Below are positions 1 through 7,206 of a DNA stretch of 64,000 nt, piece after piece; the first letter of the stretch is position 1; every line of letters starts with the position of its first letter. Source of the DNA: CAWBAT01 sp046331665 (GTDB lineage: Bacteria; Acidobacteriota; Terriglobia; Versatilivoradales; Versatilivoraceae); contig JAXLQK010000015.1 of assembly GCA_046331665.1 (NCBI GenBank), positions 1-64,000 on the forward strand, given 5' to 3'. Position numbers and translations under genes: made by a program. A model generated the notes under the pieces. It had not been told where the DNA came from. It did no database searches and saw nothing but the letters and a program-made list of their open reading frames with translations.

Positions 1-1
1 C

Positions 2-583
2 CTTCTTGGCATGAAGGAGGGAGAGAAGAAGATCGAAGAGGCTGTGGCCAATGCCGGGAAGTCGATCAACGGCTGGCGTGTTGGCGCCGCTTTCGGCGAC
101 CGATCGTTTTATAACGGCAACTGGCTGCTGCGCGTTTCGGCCGCCAAGGCTGGAATTTATGGCAATGATGCTATCGAGGCGATGTACCCGATGACCCGGT
201 GGCTGGCCGACGGATCGGAGCTCGACGGCTCCAAGCACAAATACACGCTGACGTTTGCCAAGGATCAATATCCTCCGGTCAATGCCTTCTGGTCCGTGAC
301 CATGTACGACGGAAAAACCCAACTGCTGATCAAGAATCCCCTGAATCGCTATCTGATCAATTCCCCCATGATCCCGGCAATGAAGAAAGAAAAAGATGGG
401 TCGCTCACGCTCTACATCCAGAAGGATTCCCCAGGCAAGGACAAGGAATCTAATTGGCTGCCGGCACTCGATGGGCCCATTTATCTGGTGATGCGGCTCT
501 ACTGGCCCAAGACCGAGCCGCCCTCAATTCTTCCGCCCGGCCAAGGCACCTGGAATCCGCCAGCCTTGGTGGAGGTCAAGTAG
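2..583 (+). CDS. DUF1254/DUF1214 domain protein, C-terminal part
   Basis: This is the 3' part of a gene that enters from the left edge; the frame is open to the first bases, so the ATG at 11 is probably internal. The visible 190 residues match the DUF1214 half of DUF1254/DUF1214 proteins: a WLADGSELDG stretch, a PPVNAFWSVTMYD core, an NRYLINS turn, and a proline-rich C-terminus with MRLYWPK. Full-length members usually have about 450 residues and are often secreted; their biochemical role is unknown. The family assignment is by recognition of the conserved core. Nothing visible links it to its neighbours; a hairpin-rich repeat follows about 90 bp after the stop. Confidence 0.8.
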   Translation, partial: LLGMKEGEKKIEEAVANAGKSINGWRVGAAFGDRSFYNGNWLLRVSAAKAGIYGNDAIEAMYPMTRWLADGSELDGSKHKYTLTFAKDQYPPVNAFWSVTMYDGKTQLLIKNPLNRYLINSPMIPAMKKEKDGSLTLYIQKDSPGKDKESNWLPALDGPIYLVMRLYWPKTEPPSILPPGQGTWNPPALVEVK

Positions 584-671
584 AGGATCTTGGCGACAAT
601 GCGATTTTGTTTTTTGCGAAAACATGGTTGGCTCGGACATCAGCAGTCGATATGGCTGGGGAAATCAATGA

Positions 672-930
672 TTATGGTAAGAGGCCGGTCGCGCCAAGAC
701 TAATTTGTTCCGAGAAAATCCCCCAAGGGGATTAAGCCAAGTAGCCCCGGGTTGCGCGCTAGCGCTACCCGGGGTGAAATTCACGCCAACCATACCCGAC
801 CCTGAAGGGGTCGAACTGAATGCCCCCTCAACCCCTTCGGGGTTGGACGTTGAACCATCCACTGACCGTGGGTTTCGCTGCGCATTGCTACGCTCACTCA
901 CGGCTATTCATCTTTGTCCCCTTTGGGGAC
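672..930. repeat. Six-hairpin interspersed repeat, copy 1
   Basis: Copy 1 of a repeat seen three times in the first 2.6 kb. In order it holds AATCCCC/GGGGATT, CCCCGGGT/ACCCGGGG with an inner GCGC/GCGC, GACCC/GGGTC, CAACCCC/GGGGTTG, CCGTGGGT/ACTCACGG and GTCCCC/GGGGAC. Compared with copies 2 and 3 the loops differ (CAA versus AAA, TTC versus TCC, TTT versus TGC) while the stems are largely kept. Ends are approximate, set where similarity to copy 2 stops. Confidence 0.85.
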
Positions 931-959
931 ATGCGACGGCGGGTGGCGCAGACATATGA

Positions 960-979
960 AGTGAACATGTCTGCGGAAG
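960..979 (+). repeat. 20-bp direct repeat, left copy
   Basis: The 20 bases here match 1979-1998 at 18 of 20 positions and share the core CATGTCTGCGG. The two copies bracket the gene for the NPYG-repeat protein. The right half of an inverted repeat (ATGTCTGC) falls inside this copy. Confidence 0.6.
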
Positions 980-1074
980 CCTTAGCACATGTCTGCATCG
1001 CACTGCCTGGGATGCTCTTCTCAGATGCCAGCAAACTGGCATCCCGTTGAAAAAGACGTGCCTATATGGTTGGA

Positions 1075-1731
1075 TCAATCATTGGGCGCGAGGATGAGCA
1101 GCCCTTTCCCGTAAGGATTCCTGGGACTTTCGTCCCGGTACTTATTGCCGGCACCAAGAGGGTTGTTGATGCTGAGAGGGGAGTAGGGAGAGCCGTAGAT
1201 TCCATAAGGGTTGCTCGTCGATTCCGGGTCGTACCGGTTCGAACTCAGCTTGCCATGGTAGTTGCCCTCGCTGTCATAGAGCTTTGGGGTTGAGGTAGCG
1301 TATGGGTTTTTGACGCTTTGCGGGCTAAACCGGCTTCCATAAATCCCATTGGCATTATTGATAGAATTGGGACTGTAAGGGCTTCCATAGCTGCCATAAG
1401 GATTGGAAACGGAATCGGGATTGTAGCGATTTTCGCTTAACCGACCTAGGTATTTATTCTCAGGAGATCGGGAAGGCTGTGCTTGGGGCGGGGTCTGCAC
1501 TTGCGGGGCCAGGGTAATTATTCCCAAGGTTTGCGCCTCATTGATCCCGTCCAGCACTTGAAGTGCGTTCAGGATATTCCGGGTTTCCTCCCTCTGGCTA
1601 CCACCCGCCCTTCTGGATGTCCCAACTCCTTTTTCATCGAGAGACGCGGCCGAATCATTCAACTTCTGACCAGGCAAAAGCGCCGCGAAACCAACCAAAA
1701 ATAGGATGAGAAAAACCATTCGGATTTTCAT
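1075..1731 (-). CDS. Secreted NPYG/GSPYSP-repeat protein
   Basis: A 218-residue protein with a clear signal peptide (residues 1-21, hydrophobic core LILFLVGFAALLP). After a polar linker (about 22-85), the rest is a tandem repeat: two longer units of the type YxGxLSxNRYxPxSxSNPYGxYGSPYSPxSINN, plus a shorter degenerate unit. The repeats are rich in Asn, Pro, Tyr, Gly and Ser, with no catalytic motif. Similar NPYG-repeat proteins occur in many environmental Gram-negative genomes, usually as hypothetical exported proteins; no function is assigned here. The gene is flanked by copies of the hairpin repeat and by 20-bp direct repeats, which suggests that it sits on a recombining segment. Confidence 0.8.
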   Translation of the reverse strand: MKIRMVFLILFLVGFAALLPGQKLNDSAASLDEKGVGTSRRAGGSQREETRNILNALQVLDGINEAQTLGIITLAPQVQTPPQAQPSRSPENKYLGRLSENRYNPDSVSNPYGSYGSPYSPNSINNANGIYGSRFSPQSVKNPYATSTPKLYDSEGNYHGKLSSNRYDPESTSNPYGIYGSPYSPLSINNPLGAGNKYRDESPRNPYGKGLLILAPND

Positions 1732-1978
1732 ATGGCCCCTCCTCGAAGGAAGTGAAAACGCGCTCCGTTCAATTCTTGGTCAACAGTTATTTTCTACTCC
1801 CTATGCTAGCACTTCTTTTCAGAGGAATAGAGCGGTTTTTGCTTTCATCGCCGGCATTGAATGCGGCCCATGAAGTGAATAGGTAAGAATGAGGAATGAA
1901 TGAAGAATCGAGTCAGGCCTGAACATTAGACAAACGGGCATTGGTTTCCCGAGCTCGCTGGGAGGCGCGTACAAGTTC

Positions 1979-1998
1979 AGTGAGCATGTCTGCGGCAG
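1979..1998 (+). repeat. 20-bp direct repeat, right copy
   Basis: Partner of 960-979 (18 of 20 identical), placed just before hairpin-repeat copy 2 and about 250 bp upstream of the start of the NPYG-repeat gene. Same orientation as the left copy. Confidence 0.6.
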
Positions 1999-2003
1999 TA
2001 ATC

Positions 2004-2264
2004 GACTATGGTGATAGGCCGGTCCCGCCAAGACTAATTTGTTCCGAGAAAATCCCCAAAGGGGATTAAGCCGAGTAGCCCCGGGTTGCGCGCTAGTGCT
2101 ACCCGGGGGGGGATTTACACCACCCATACCCGACCCTGGAGGGGCCGAACTGAATGTCCCCTCAACCCCTCCGGGGTTGGACGTTGAACCATCCACTGAC
2201 CGTGGGTTTCGCTCCGCGATGCTACGCTCACCCACGGCTATTCATCTTTGTCCCCTGCGGGGAC
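2004..2264. repeat. Six-hairpin interspersed repeat, copy 2
   Basis: Second copy, in the same orientation as copy 1 and beginning with the same ATGG...AGGCCGGTC lead-in. It has all six stems in order. The inner stem of hairpin 2 is GCGC/GTGC, so a G-T wobble preserves pairing, and hairpin 5 is perfect here (CCGTGGGT/ACCCACGG). Hairpin 3 carries one mismatch (GACCC/GGGCC). Confidence 0.85.
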
Positions 2265-2289
2265 AATAGACCGCGGATCGGGCAAAGAT

Positions 2290-2525
2290 CGATTTGGTCC
2301 AAGAAAATCCCCAAAGGGGATTAAGCCGAGTAGCCCCGGGTTGCGCGTCGGCGCTACCCGGGGGTATTCACGCCAATTACGTCCGACCCTGGAGGGGTCG
2401 AGCTGAACGGTACCCCACGCTCTCAACCCCTTCGGGGTTGGAAGTTGAACCATCCACTTACCGTGGGTTTCGCTCCGCGATGCTACGCTCAGCCACGGCT
2501 ATTCATCTTTGTCCCCTGCGGGGAC
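2290..2525. repeat. Six-hairpin interspersed repeat, copy 3
   Basis: Third copy, head-to-tail about 25 bp after copy 2 and lacking the lead-in segment. The loop of hairpin 2 has changed from GCTA to GTCG while the GCGC/GCGC stem is intact. Hairpins 1, 3, 4 and 6 are perfect; hairpin 5 keeps only its outer six pairs. Confidence 0.85.
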
Positions 2526-2886
2526 GTGAAGCGCGAAAGTTAGCATGATGGAAATGAGGACAATCTGTATTCTGCTCATGGGAGCTTGAAAAATGTGGGA
2601 GAAGTGAGGGGCAGCCCTTAAAAAGTAAAATTAGCTGGGAGGCGAACTCAGGGACTTGACCTTTCACGGGGGCATTACGCGGCAGCGCTTGGTGCAACCT
2701 GCACAAGTGAATGCACACCGCCGCAGCGTCTTCAACCCCATCAGCCGGGCTGCCTCCATCGATAGAATAATCCGTGACCTAATATCCCCTAAGCACCGCG
2801 ATCAATTTGAGCTCAAGAATTTACGCTGAAGAGCTGCTGGTCCAAGGCGTAACGCCATGTGAAGCCAGGAAATTCAAGAGGACGCC
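2526..2886. other. Intergenic region without recognised content
   Basis: About 360 bp before the SDR gene. I see no recognised gene, repeat or RNA. A frame open from 2635 to the TGA at 2827-2829 has no clear start or ribosome site and no similarity that I recognise. Confidence 0.5.
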
Positions 2887-3831
2887 ATGAATCTCAAGAC
2901 GGCTGTGATCTTTGGGGCTACGGGCGCTACTGGTTTGCCCATCGCCCGCGAGCTGCTCAAACGGAGGATTAAAACGCGTGTCGTCTCCCGAAACTCATCA
3001 CGGCTCGAAGAGCGTTTCAAGGGTCTGGATGTTCAAATCGTGGCGGCCAACCTTTCCGATTCAGAGGCGGCCAAACGCGCCGCCGATTCCTGTGAGGTGA
3101 TTTTTCATTGCGTCGGAGTGCCGCTCCAAACCTATCAGGAACACATCCCCATTGCCCGGAACACCGTCGCGGCCATGGAAGCCACTGGAGCAAAGGCCGT
3201 TCTGGTGAGCAGTTTCTGGTCTTACGGTCCAGCCCAATCGAATCCGGTCAAAGAATCATTCCGCCCTGCCTTGTTCTCCCCGAAAGAAATCATACGTCGA
3301 GAACAGGAGGATCTGCTCCGACAGGCAGGAGGGCTGGTGGTCTTGCTGCCGGATTTCTATGGGCCCGGGGCCGAGCTGGGATTCGCGAATGCGGCCATTC
3401 GAGCGACCGCCGCCGGGAAGACCGCCAACTGGATCGGGAACCCTGACCTACCGCGGGAATTGATCTTTGTGCCCGACGTTGGATTCCCCATCGTCGAACT
3501 CGCCCATCAGGAATCGGCTTACGGCCAGCGCTGGAATGTCCCTGGCCAAGGCGCGATCACCCCTCGTCAATTCCTCCAACTCGCCGCCATTCAAAGCGGA
3601 ACAAGCCTCAAGGTCCGTCAAGGCAGTCCTTTTCTCTTCACGCTCCTTGGGCTCTTCAATCCTGAAATCCGAGCCCTCAAGGATCTTCTCCCGCTATATA
3701 CTCTTCCACCGATTCTAGATGCCACCAAGGTCCGAGCGCTGATCGGGGATTACCCCGTGACTTCCTATAGTGACGGAGTGAGGCAAACGCTCCGCTGGAT
3801 GGAATCGACCACAGAGGCGGGCCCGGCCTGA
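2887..3831 (+). CDS. NAD(P)-binding atypical SDR / NmrA-like protein
   Basis: A 314-residue Rossmann-fold protein. The N-terminus has a dinucleotide-binding glycine motif, GATGATG (about residues 10-16), with an Arg-rich stretch after strand 2 (RVVSRNSSR) that favours NADP. The fold follows extended SDR or NmrA-like proteins: an FHCVGVPLQ segment, then SSFWSYGP. A canonical YxxxK catalytic pair is not evident, so it may be an atypical SDR or a nucleotide-sensing protein rather than a classical dehydrogenase. The start is supported by an AGAGGA ribosome site just upstream. It is convergent with selB and has no operon partner; the substrate cannot be inferred. Confidence 0.8.
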   Translation: MNLKTAVIFGATGATGLPIARELLKRRIKTRVVSRNSSRLEERFKGLDVQIVAANLSDSEAAKRAADSCEVIFHCVGVPLQTYQEHIPIARNTVAAMEATGAKAVLVSSFWSYGPAQSNPVKESFRPALFSPKEIIRREQEDLLRQAGGLVVLLPDFYGPGAELGFANAAIRATAAGKTANWIGNPDLPRELIFVPDVGFPIVELAHQESAYGQRWNVPGQGAITPRQFLQLAAIQSGTSLKVRQGSPFLFTLLGLFNPEIRALKDLLPLYTLPPILDATKVRALIGDYPVTSYSDGVRQTLRWMESTTEAGPA

Positions 3832-3852
3832 ATGCCGACAGCGGTAAGAGAC

Positions 3853-5757
3853 TCAAAGCAAAAGACGATAATCCCCCACCCGCCGGGTGATCCTTTCCCG
3901 GTCCAGATATTCCAGCAAAGGAATCGCATATTTGCGGGAGACATCAATGAGATCCTTGAACTGGCCGACATCAATCCGATCCGAAGACTTCTTATACCCG
4001 GCCAGAAGCTCCTTCAATTGCCCTATCATGTCGATATGAAACACCAAGCCTTCCGAGACTTTGACGAGTTTCTTCTCTCTCAAGAGGATCGCCACCAGAC
4101 TTCTGGCCTGTTCGCGGGGGACAGGCAAAGAAGATAGCACTTCCTGCAACGGCGGGACTTTCCAGCCCGAATCGCGAAAAGTTTGCTCGATCGTGTCTTT
4201 GGCATTTCCTTCGATCGGATTGAGCACCACTCGATGGCCGTGGAGACGGACCTTCTCCTGCTCCAGGACAAGACGGTTGGCCCTGCCCAGGGCATCGAGA
4301 ACGACTTTGGCCAGATTGGGGTGGCTTTGCCGGAAAATCTGGGACAAGAGCTGTTCCTTCGAGACTCCCATGGACAAGGGCTCGAGTTGATGATGCCGCT
4401 TTACGGCTTCAGCCACTTCGATTTGCGCCTTTTCAAAAGTGGGCGTATCGACCACTTCCAGGGGGTCCGAGGAAAGCGCAATTACCCTTTTCTCGTGGAT
4501 CAACTGCTCAAAAACTTTCCGGACTTGGTCTTTTGGGTAAGCAGTTTGGGACAAGACCTGTTTCTCTCCAAATCCTGCTTCCCCCGATCTCAGGACGAGC
4601 GGCAGGACAATTTCCTCAAGCTGACAGCTCCCGATCGACTGCAGAAATTCATGTGCCCCTTTTTTGAATCGTCTTTCCCGCAAGGGACGAATATCCATCA
4701 CCATCCCTCCACCCAGCGTGGAAAGCGGCGAGACTCTTCGAAAAATGAACCGGTCGCGAGCCAGGAGAAGAGTGGGTTCCTGTAAAGTCACCCGGGCAAA
4801 ACCCATCTCCCCCGGTTTTATCTCCCTGGAAGTAATGGGAATCATCATCCCCATGATTTCCGCAGTGCCATGATGAAAACGGACTTCCATTTTGCTTCGA
4901 ACCGCCACGGGAGATGACTTGAGGACCTGGATTTGGGCATCAAAGATCCGTACGTGAGCAAAACGCCCCGGTTCGCCAATCTCCATTCCACGTCTTAGTT
5001 GCTGGACTTCAATTCCCGGCAAATTGACGGCCGTCCTTTGTCCGGCCAGAGCCGTCTGGGTAGTTGTTGAATGAACTTGGAGGCCTCGGACCCGGGTTTT
5101 CAAGCCCGCCGGATAGATTTCCACCTCCTGCTCTTTCTCCAGTTTCCCACTCACCAGGGTGCCGGTAACTACCGTCCCATGCCCTCGAAAACTAAATACC
5201 CGATCAATCGGCAGTCGGGCCGAGTTGAGGAGGGGCTTGGGTGGAATCTCTTGGGAAGCCTCATAAAGCGATTCCTTTAACTCCTCAACGCCTGCTCCTG
5301 TCCTCGCACTGGCGTAAACCAGCGGTGCTCCTTCGAGGAACGTGCCCTTTAGAAAGCCTTGCACTTCCGATTTGACCAGCTCCAGGAGGTCTGGCTCAAT
5401 GAGGTCTGTTTTAGAAATTACCACCACTCCCCTCGAAACCTTTAGAAGATCACAGATTTCCAGGTGCTCCCGGGTTTGGGGCATCACTGATTCGTCCGCG
5501 GCGATGACCAGCATGACGGCATCAATACCGCCGACGCCTGCCAGCATGTTCTTGATGAAGCGTTCATGTCCGGGAACATCGACAAAGCCGATCTCCACCT
5601 CCCCCCGAAGCGACAGATGGGCAAAACCCAGATCGATCGTGATCCCTCTTTCCTTCTCTTCTTTCAAGCGATCCGGATGGACTCCAGTCAGCGCTTCAAC
5701 CAAGGCGCTTTTCCCGTGGTCAATATGTCCGGCCGTTCCTACGATGATATTTCGCAT
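3853..5757 (-). CDS. selB: Selenocysteine-specific elongation factor SelB
   Basis: A 634-residue translational GTPase that delivers selenocysteyl-tRNA to the ribosome at UGA codons followed by a SECIS hairpin. The G motifs are in order: GHIDHGKS (10-17), RGITIDLG (37-44), DVPGHE (60-65) and SKTD (115-118). EF-Tu-like beta-barrel domains follow (about 170-360), then a C-terminal series of winged-helix domains (about 400-634) that binds SECIS RNA in known SelB proteins. Length and layout match the family. No selA, selD, tRNA-Sec or obvious selenoprotein lies in the window, so the rest of the pathway must be elsewhere. The upstream 570 bp are AT-rich and hold a possible RNA gene pointing away. 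Confidence 0.95.
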   Translation of the reverse strand: MRNIIVGTAGHIDHGKSALVEALTGVHPDRLKEEKERGITIDLGFAHLSLRGEVEIGFVDVPGHERFIKNMLAGVGGIDAVMLVIAADESVMPQTREHLEICDLLKVSRGVVVISKTDLIEPDLLELVKSEVQGFLKGTFLEGAPLVYASARTGAGVEELKESLYEASQEIPPKPLLNSARLPIDRVFSFRGHGTVVTGTLVSGKLEKEQEVEIYPAGLKTRVRGLQVHSTTTQTALAGQRTAVNLPGIEVQQLRRGMEIGEPGRFAHVRIFDAQIQVLKSSPVAVRSKMEVRFHHGTAEIMGMMIPITSREIKPGEMGFARVTLQEPTLLLARDRFIFRRVSPLSTLGGGMVMDIRPLRERRFKKGAHEFLQSIGSCQLEEIVLPLVLRSGEAGFGEKQVLSQTAYPKDQVRKVFEQLIHEKRVIALSSDPLEVVDTPTFEKAQIEVAEAVKRHHQLEPLSMGVSKEQLLSQIFRQSHPNLAKVVLDALGRANRLVLEQEKVRLHGHRVVLNPIEGNAKDTIEQTFRDSGWKVPPLQEVLSSLPVPREQARSLVAILLREKKLVKVSEGLVFHIDMIGQLKELLAGYKKSSDRIDVGQFKDLIDVSRKYAIPLLEYLDRERITRRVGDYRLLL

Positions 5758-6020
5758 GGGCGATGGGGGAAGATTTTGAAATTCATTCTCTTGGGAAATG
5801 CAGTTACGTCAATCCTGTTTTCTGTATTTTTCAAAATTTCGTTCAAAAAATCGTAGATTCGTGAAAATCCTCGTTTCATACCCATTTTTAAAGGCGTCCA
5901 GCAAAGGAGTTTAACTTGACTGAATTGGATTTTAAATATCTTGTTTTCTTAAATTTATTCAAGGACCTTGACCCATATGTCAGGAAGGTGACAATCATTT
6001 TGCAATGTGATTTTTTTTAC

Positions 6021-6048
6021 TTGACTCTCCAGAATATTCGACTAAAAT
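6021..6048 (+). promoter_or_regulatory. Sigma70-like promoter
   Basis: TTGACT (6021-6026), a 16-bp spacer and TAAAAT (6043-6048) form a good -35/-10 pair in AT-rich DNA. It points rightward into the candidate structured RNA and not toward selB or galU, both of which are on the other strand. Confidence 0.45.
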
Positions 6049-6051
6049 AGT

Positions 6052-6240
6052 CATCAATTAGCTCACTGAGAAGTCATTCAGTAATGTAGGGTGTTTTTTG
6101 ATGAAGAGCTCCCGCCATTTAAGAGTAGTTACAAGCCTTACTTTCGCTGTCTCCGGACAGTCGACCTGTAATATTTGTCTCTTCTTGTAAGTTAGTCTCA
6201 CCATGGTAATCCCCCTCTCAGGCAACTGAGAGGGGCGACC
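6052..6240 (+). ncRNA. Candidate structured RNA between selB and galU
   Basis: No credible gene of normal size lies in the roughly 570-bp gap 5758-6327, but the plus strand holds several hairpins: ACTGA/TCAGT (6065-6082), CTGTC-TCCG-GACAG (6147-6160), a long-range TTACAAG/CTTGTAA pairing (6129-6135 with 6184-6190) that encloses the previous hairpin, and a perfect 10-bp stem with a GCAA loop (6212-6235). The two hairpin loops are UNCG- and GNRA-type only when read on the plus strand, which sets the direction. CATCAA/TTGATG (6052-6057, 6098-6103) and AGCTC/GAGCT (6060-6064, 6106-6110) could form a pseudoknot. No U-tract follows the last stem. A 29-codon frame starting at ATG 6101 overlaps it. 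I recognise no known RNA family. Confidence 0.4.
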
Positions 6241-6327
6241 CTTTATTTACTGAAGTGGGGATTCAAGGCTGGATAGAATCAGATCAAAGGAACGTCACTA
6301 AGGAAGCGTTTGTGAGCTAGGTAATCC

Positions 6328-7206
6328 TCATAAACTTAGCTTCTTCAAATAGTTGGAGAAGTCCTTGCCCAGATCCTGGCGCTTGAGGGCAAATTCAACC
6401 GTGGCTTGAAGAAACCCCAGCTTGTCGCCGGCATCATACCGTTTCCCTTCAAATTGATAGGCGAAGATCCTTTGTCGCTCCAGCAACAACCGCAAGCCGT
6501 TGGTGACTTGAATTTCACCATTGGCATCAGGTGGTGTTCTTTCGAGGATATCGAAGATTTCCGGGGTCAGAATATAACGGCCGATGATGGCCAGGTTTGA
6601 GGGAGCCTGGTCGAACGGGGGCTTCTCAACCAGATCTTCCACTTGATAAGACCGGGAGAGAGTTCCTTCTCCGGCAAGCCTTTTACCTTTGATGACGCCA
6701 TAACGGGAAATATCAGGCCCATCAACTACTTGAGTAGCCAGGATGGAGCCCTGCAGGCTCTCGAAAGCATGGATCATTTGCAGAGTACAGGGGACCTGCG
6801 AGTCGATGATATCGTCGCCCAGAAGTACGGCAAAAGGTTCTGCCCCAATCAACGGTTTGGCCACCAGGATCGCGTGCCCCAAGCCCAGCGCTTCCTTCTG
6901 GCGAACGTAGGAAACCGAAACCATTTTCGACATCTCTCTGATCTGATCCAGCAGTTCCGTCTTTCCTCGGCTTTCCAAGATCTTTTCCAGTTCAAAAGAA
7001 ACATCGAAATGGTCTTCAATGGCGTTTTTCCCTCGACCGGTCACGATGATGACGTGTTCAATCCCCGAAGCGACCGCCTCTTCCACCACGTACTGAATGA
7101 GAGGTTTATCCACCAAAGGCAACATCTCTTTGGGTTGGGATTTGGTTGCCGGCAGGAATCGGGTCCCCAAACCGGCCGCAGGAAAGACCGCTTTTCTAAG
7201 CTTCAT
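6328..7206 (-). CDS. galU: UTP-glucose-1-phosphate uridylyltransferase
   Basis: It makes UDP-glucose from UTP and glucose-1-phosphate for envelope polysaccharides. The 292-residue product starts MKLRKAVFPAAGLGTRFLPA, which contains the nucleotidyltransferase signature, followed by KSQPKEMLPLVDKPLIQY; both are diagnostic of bacterial GalU. The frame is open upstream, but the ATG at 7206 is chosen because it fits the family N-terminus and has a GGGGTAAGG ribosome site. It overlaps the stop of the upstream permease gene in an ATGA arrangement, so the two are probably translationally coupled. The functional link between a permease and GalU is unclear. The gene ends about 90 bp before the stable hairpin at 6212-6235. 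Confidence 0.93.
   Translation of the reverse strand: MKLRKAVFPAAGLGTRFLPATKSQPKEMLPLVDKPLIQYVVEEAVASGIEHVIIVTGRGKNAIEDHFDVSFELEKILESRGKTELLDQIREMSKMVSVSYVRQKEALGLGHAILVAKPLIGAEPFAVLLGDDIIDSQVPCTLQMIHAFESLQGSILATQVVDGPDISRYGVIKGKRLAGEGTLSRSYQVEDLVEKPPFDQAPSNLAIIGRYILTPEIFDILERTPPDANGEIQVTNGLRLLLERQRIFAYQFEGKRYDAGDKLGFLQATVEFALKRQDLGKDFSNYLKKLSL

Larger units (their letters stand above)
584..1074. other. Intergenic region with hairpin-repeat copy 1
   Basis: This stretch of about 490 bp lies between the DUF1214 gene and the convergent secreted repeat protein. It holds copy 1 of the six-hairpin element (672-930), an 8-bp inverted repeat (GCAGACAT at 948-955, ATGTCTGC at 967-974), and one half of a 20-bp direct repeat (960-979). 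Short open frames here come from the GC-rich hairpins and are not credible genes. Confidence 0.7.

Noticed and set aside
672..2525. Possible CRISPR array
   Set aside because: Only three long copies with irregular spacing and no short regular spacers or cas genes.
705..2548. Several 70-140 codon frames in the repeat region
   Set aside because: They all translate the hairpin repeats, give similar peptides from each copy, and have no ribosome sites; the signal is in the nucleotide structure.
2635..2829. Open frame ending at a TGA at 2827-2829
   Set aside because: It is about 65 codons without a good start or ribosome site, and the peptide matches no family that I recognise.
6212..6235. Intrinsic terminator for galU or selB
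   Set aside because: The stem is strong but no T-run follows on either strand, and it is about 90 bp from the galU stop.
6180..6245. TPP riboswitch, because of a CTGAGA box
   Set aside because: The box is part of the 10-bp stem, other conserved TPP elements are missing, and no thiamine gene follows.
5758..6327. tRNA-Sec gene next to selB
   Set aside because: No T-arm with a TTCGA-type loop, no long variable arm and no 3' CCA-like end was found in this gap.
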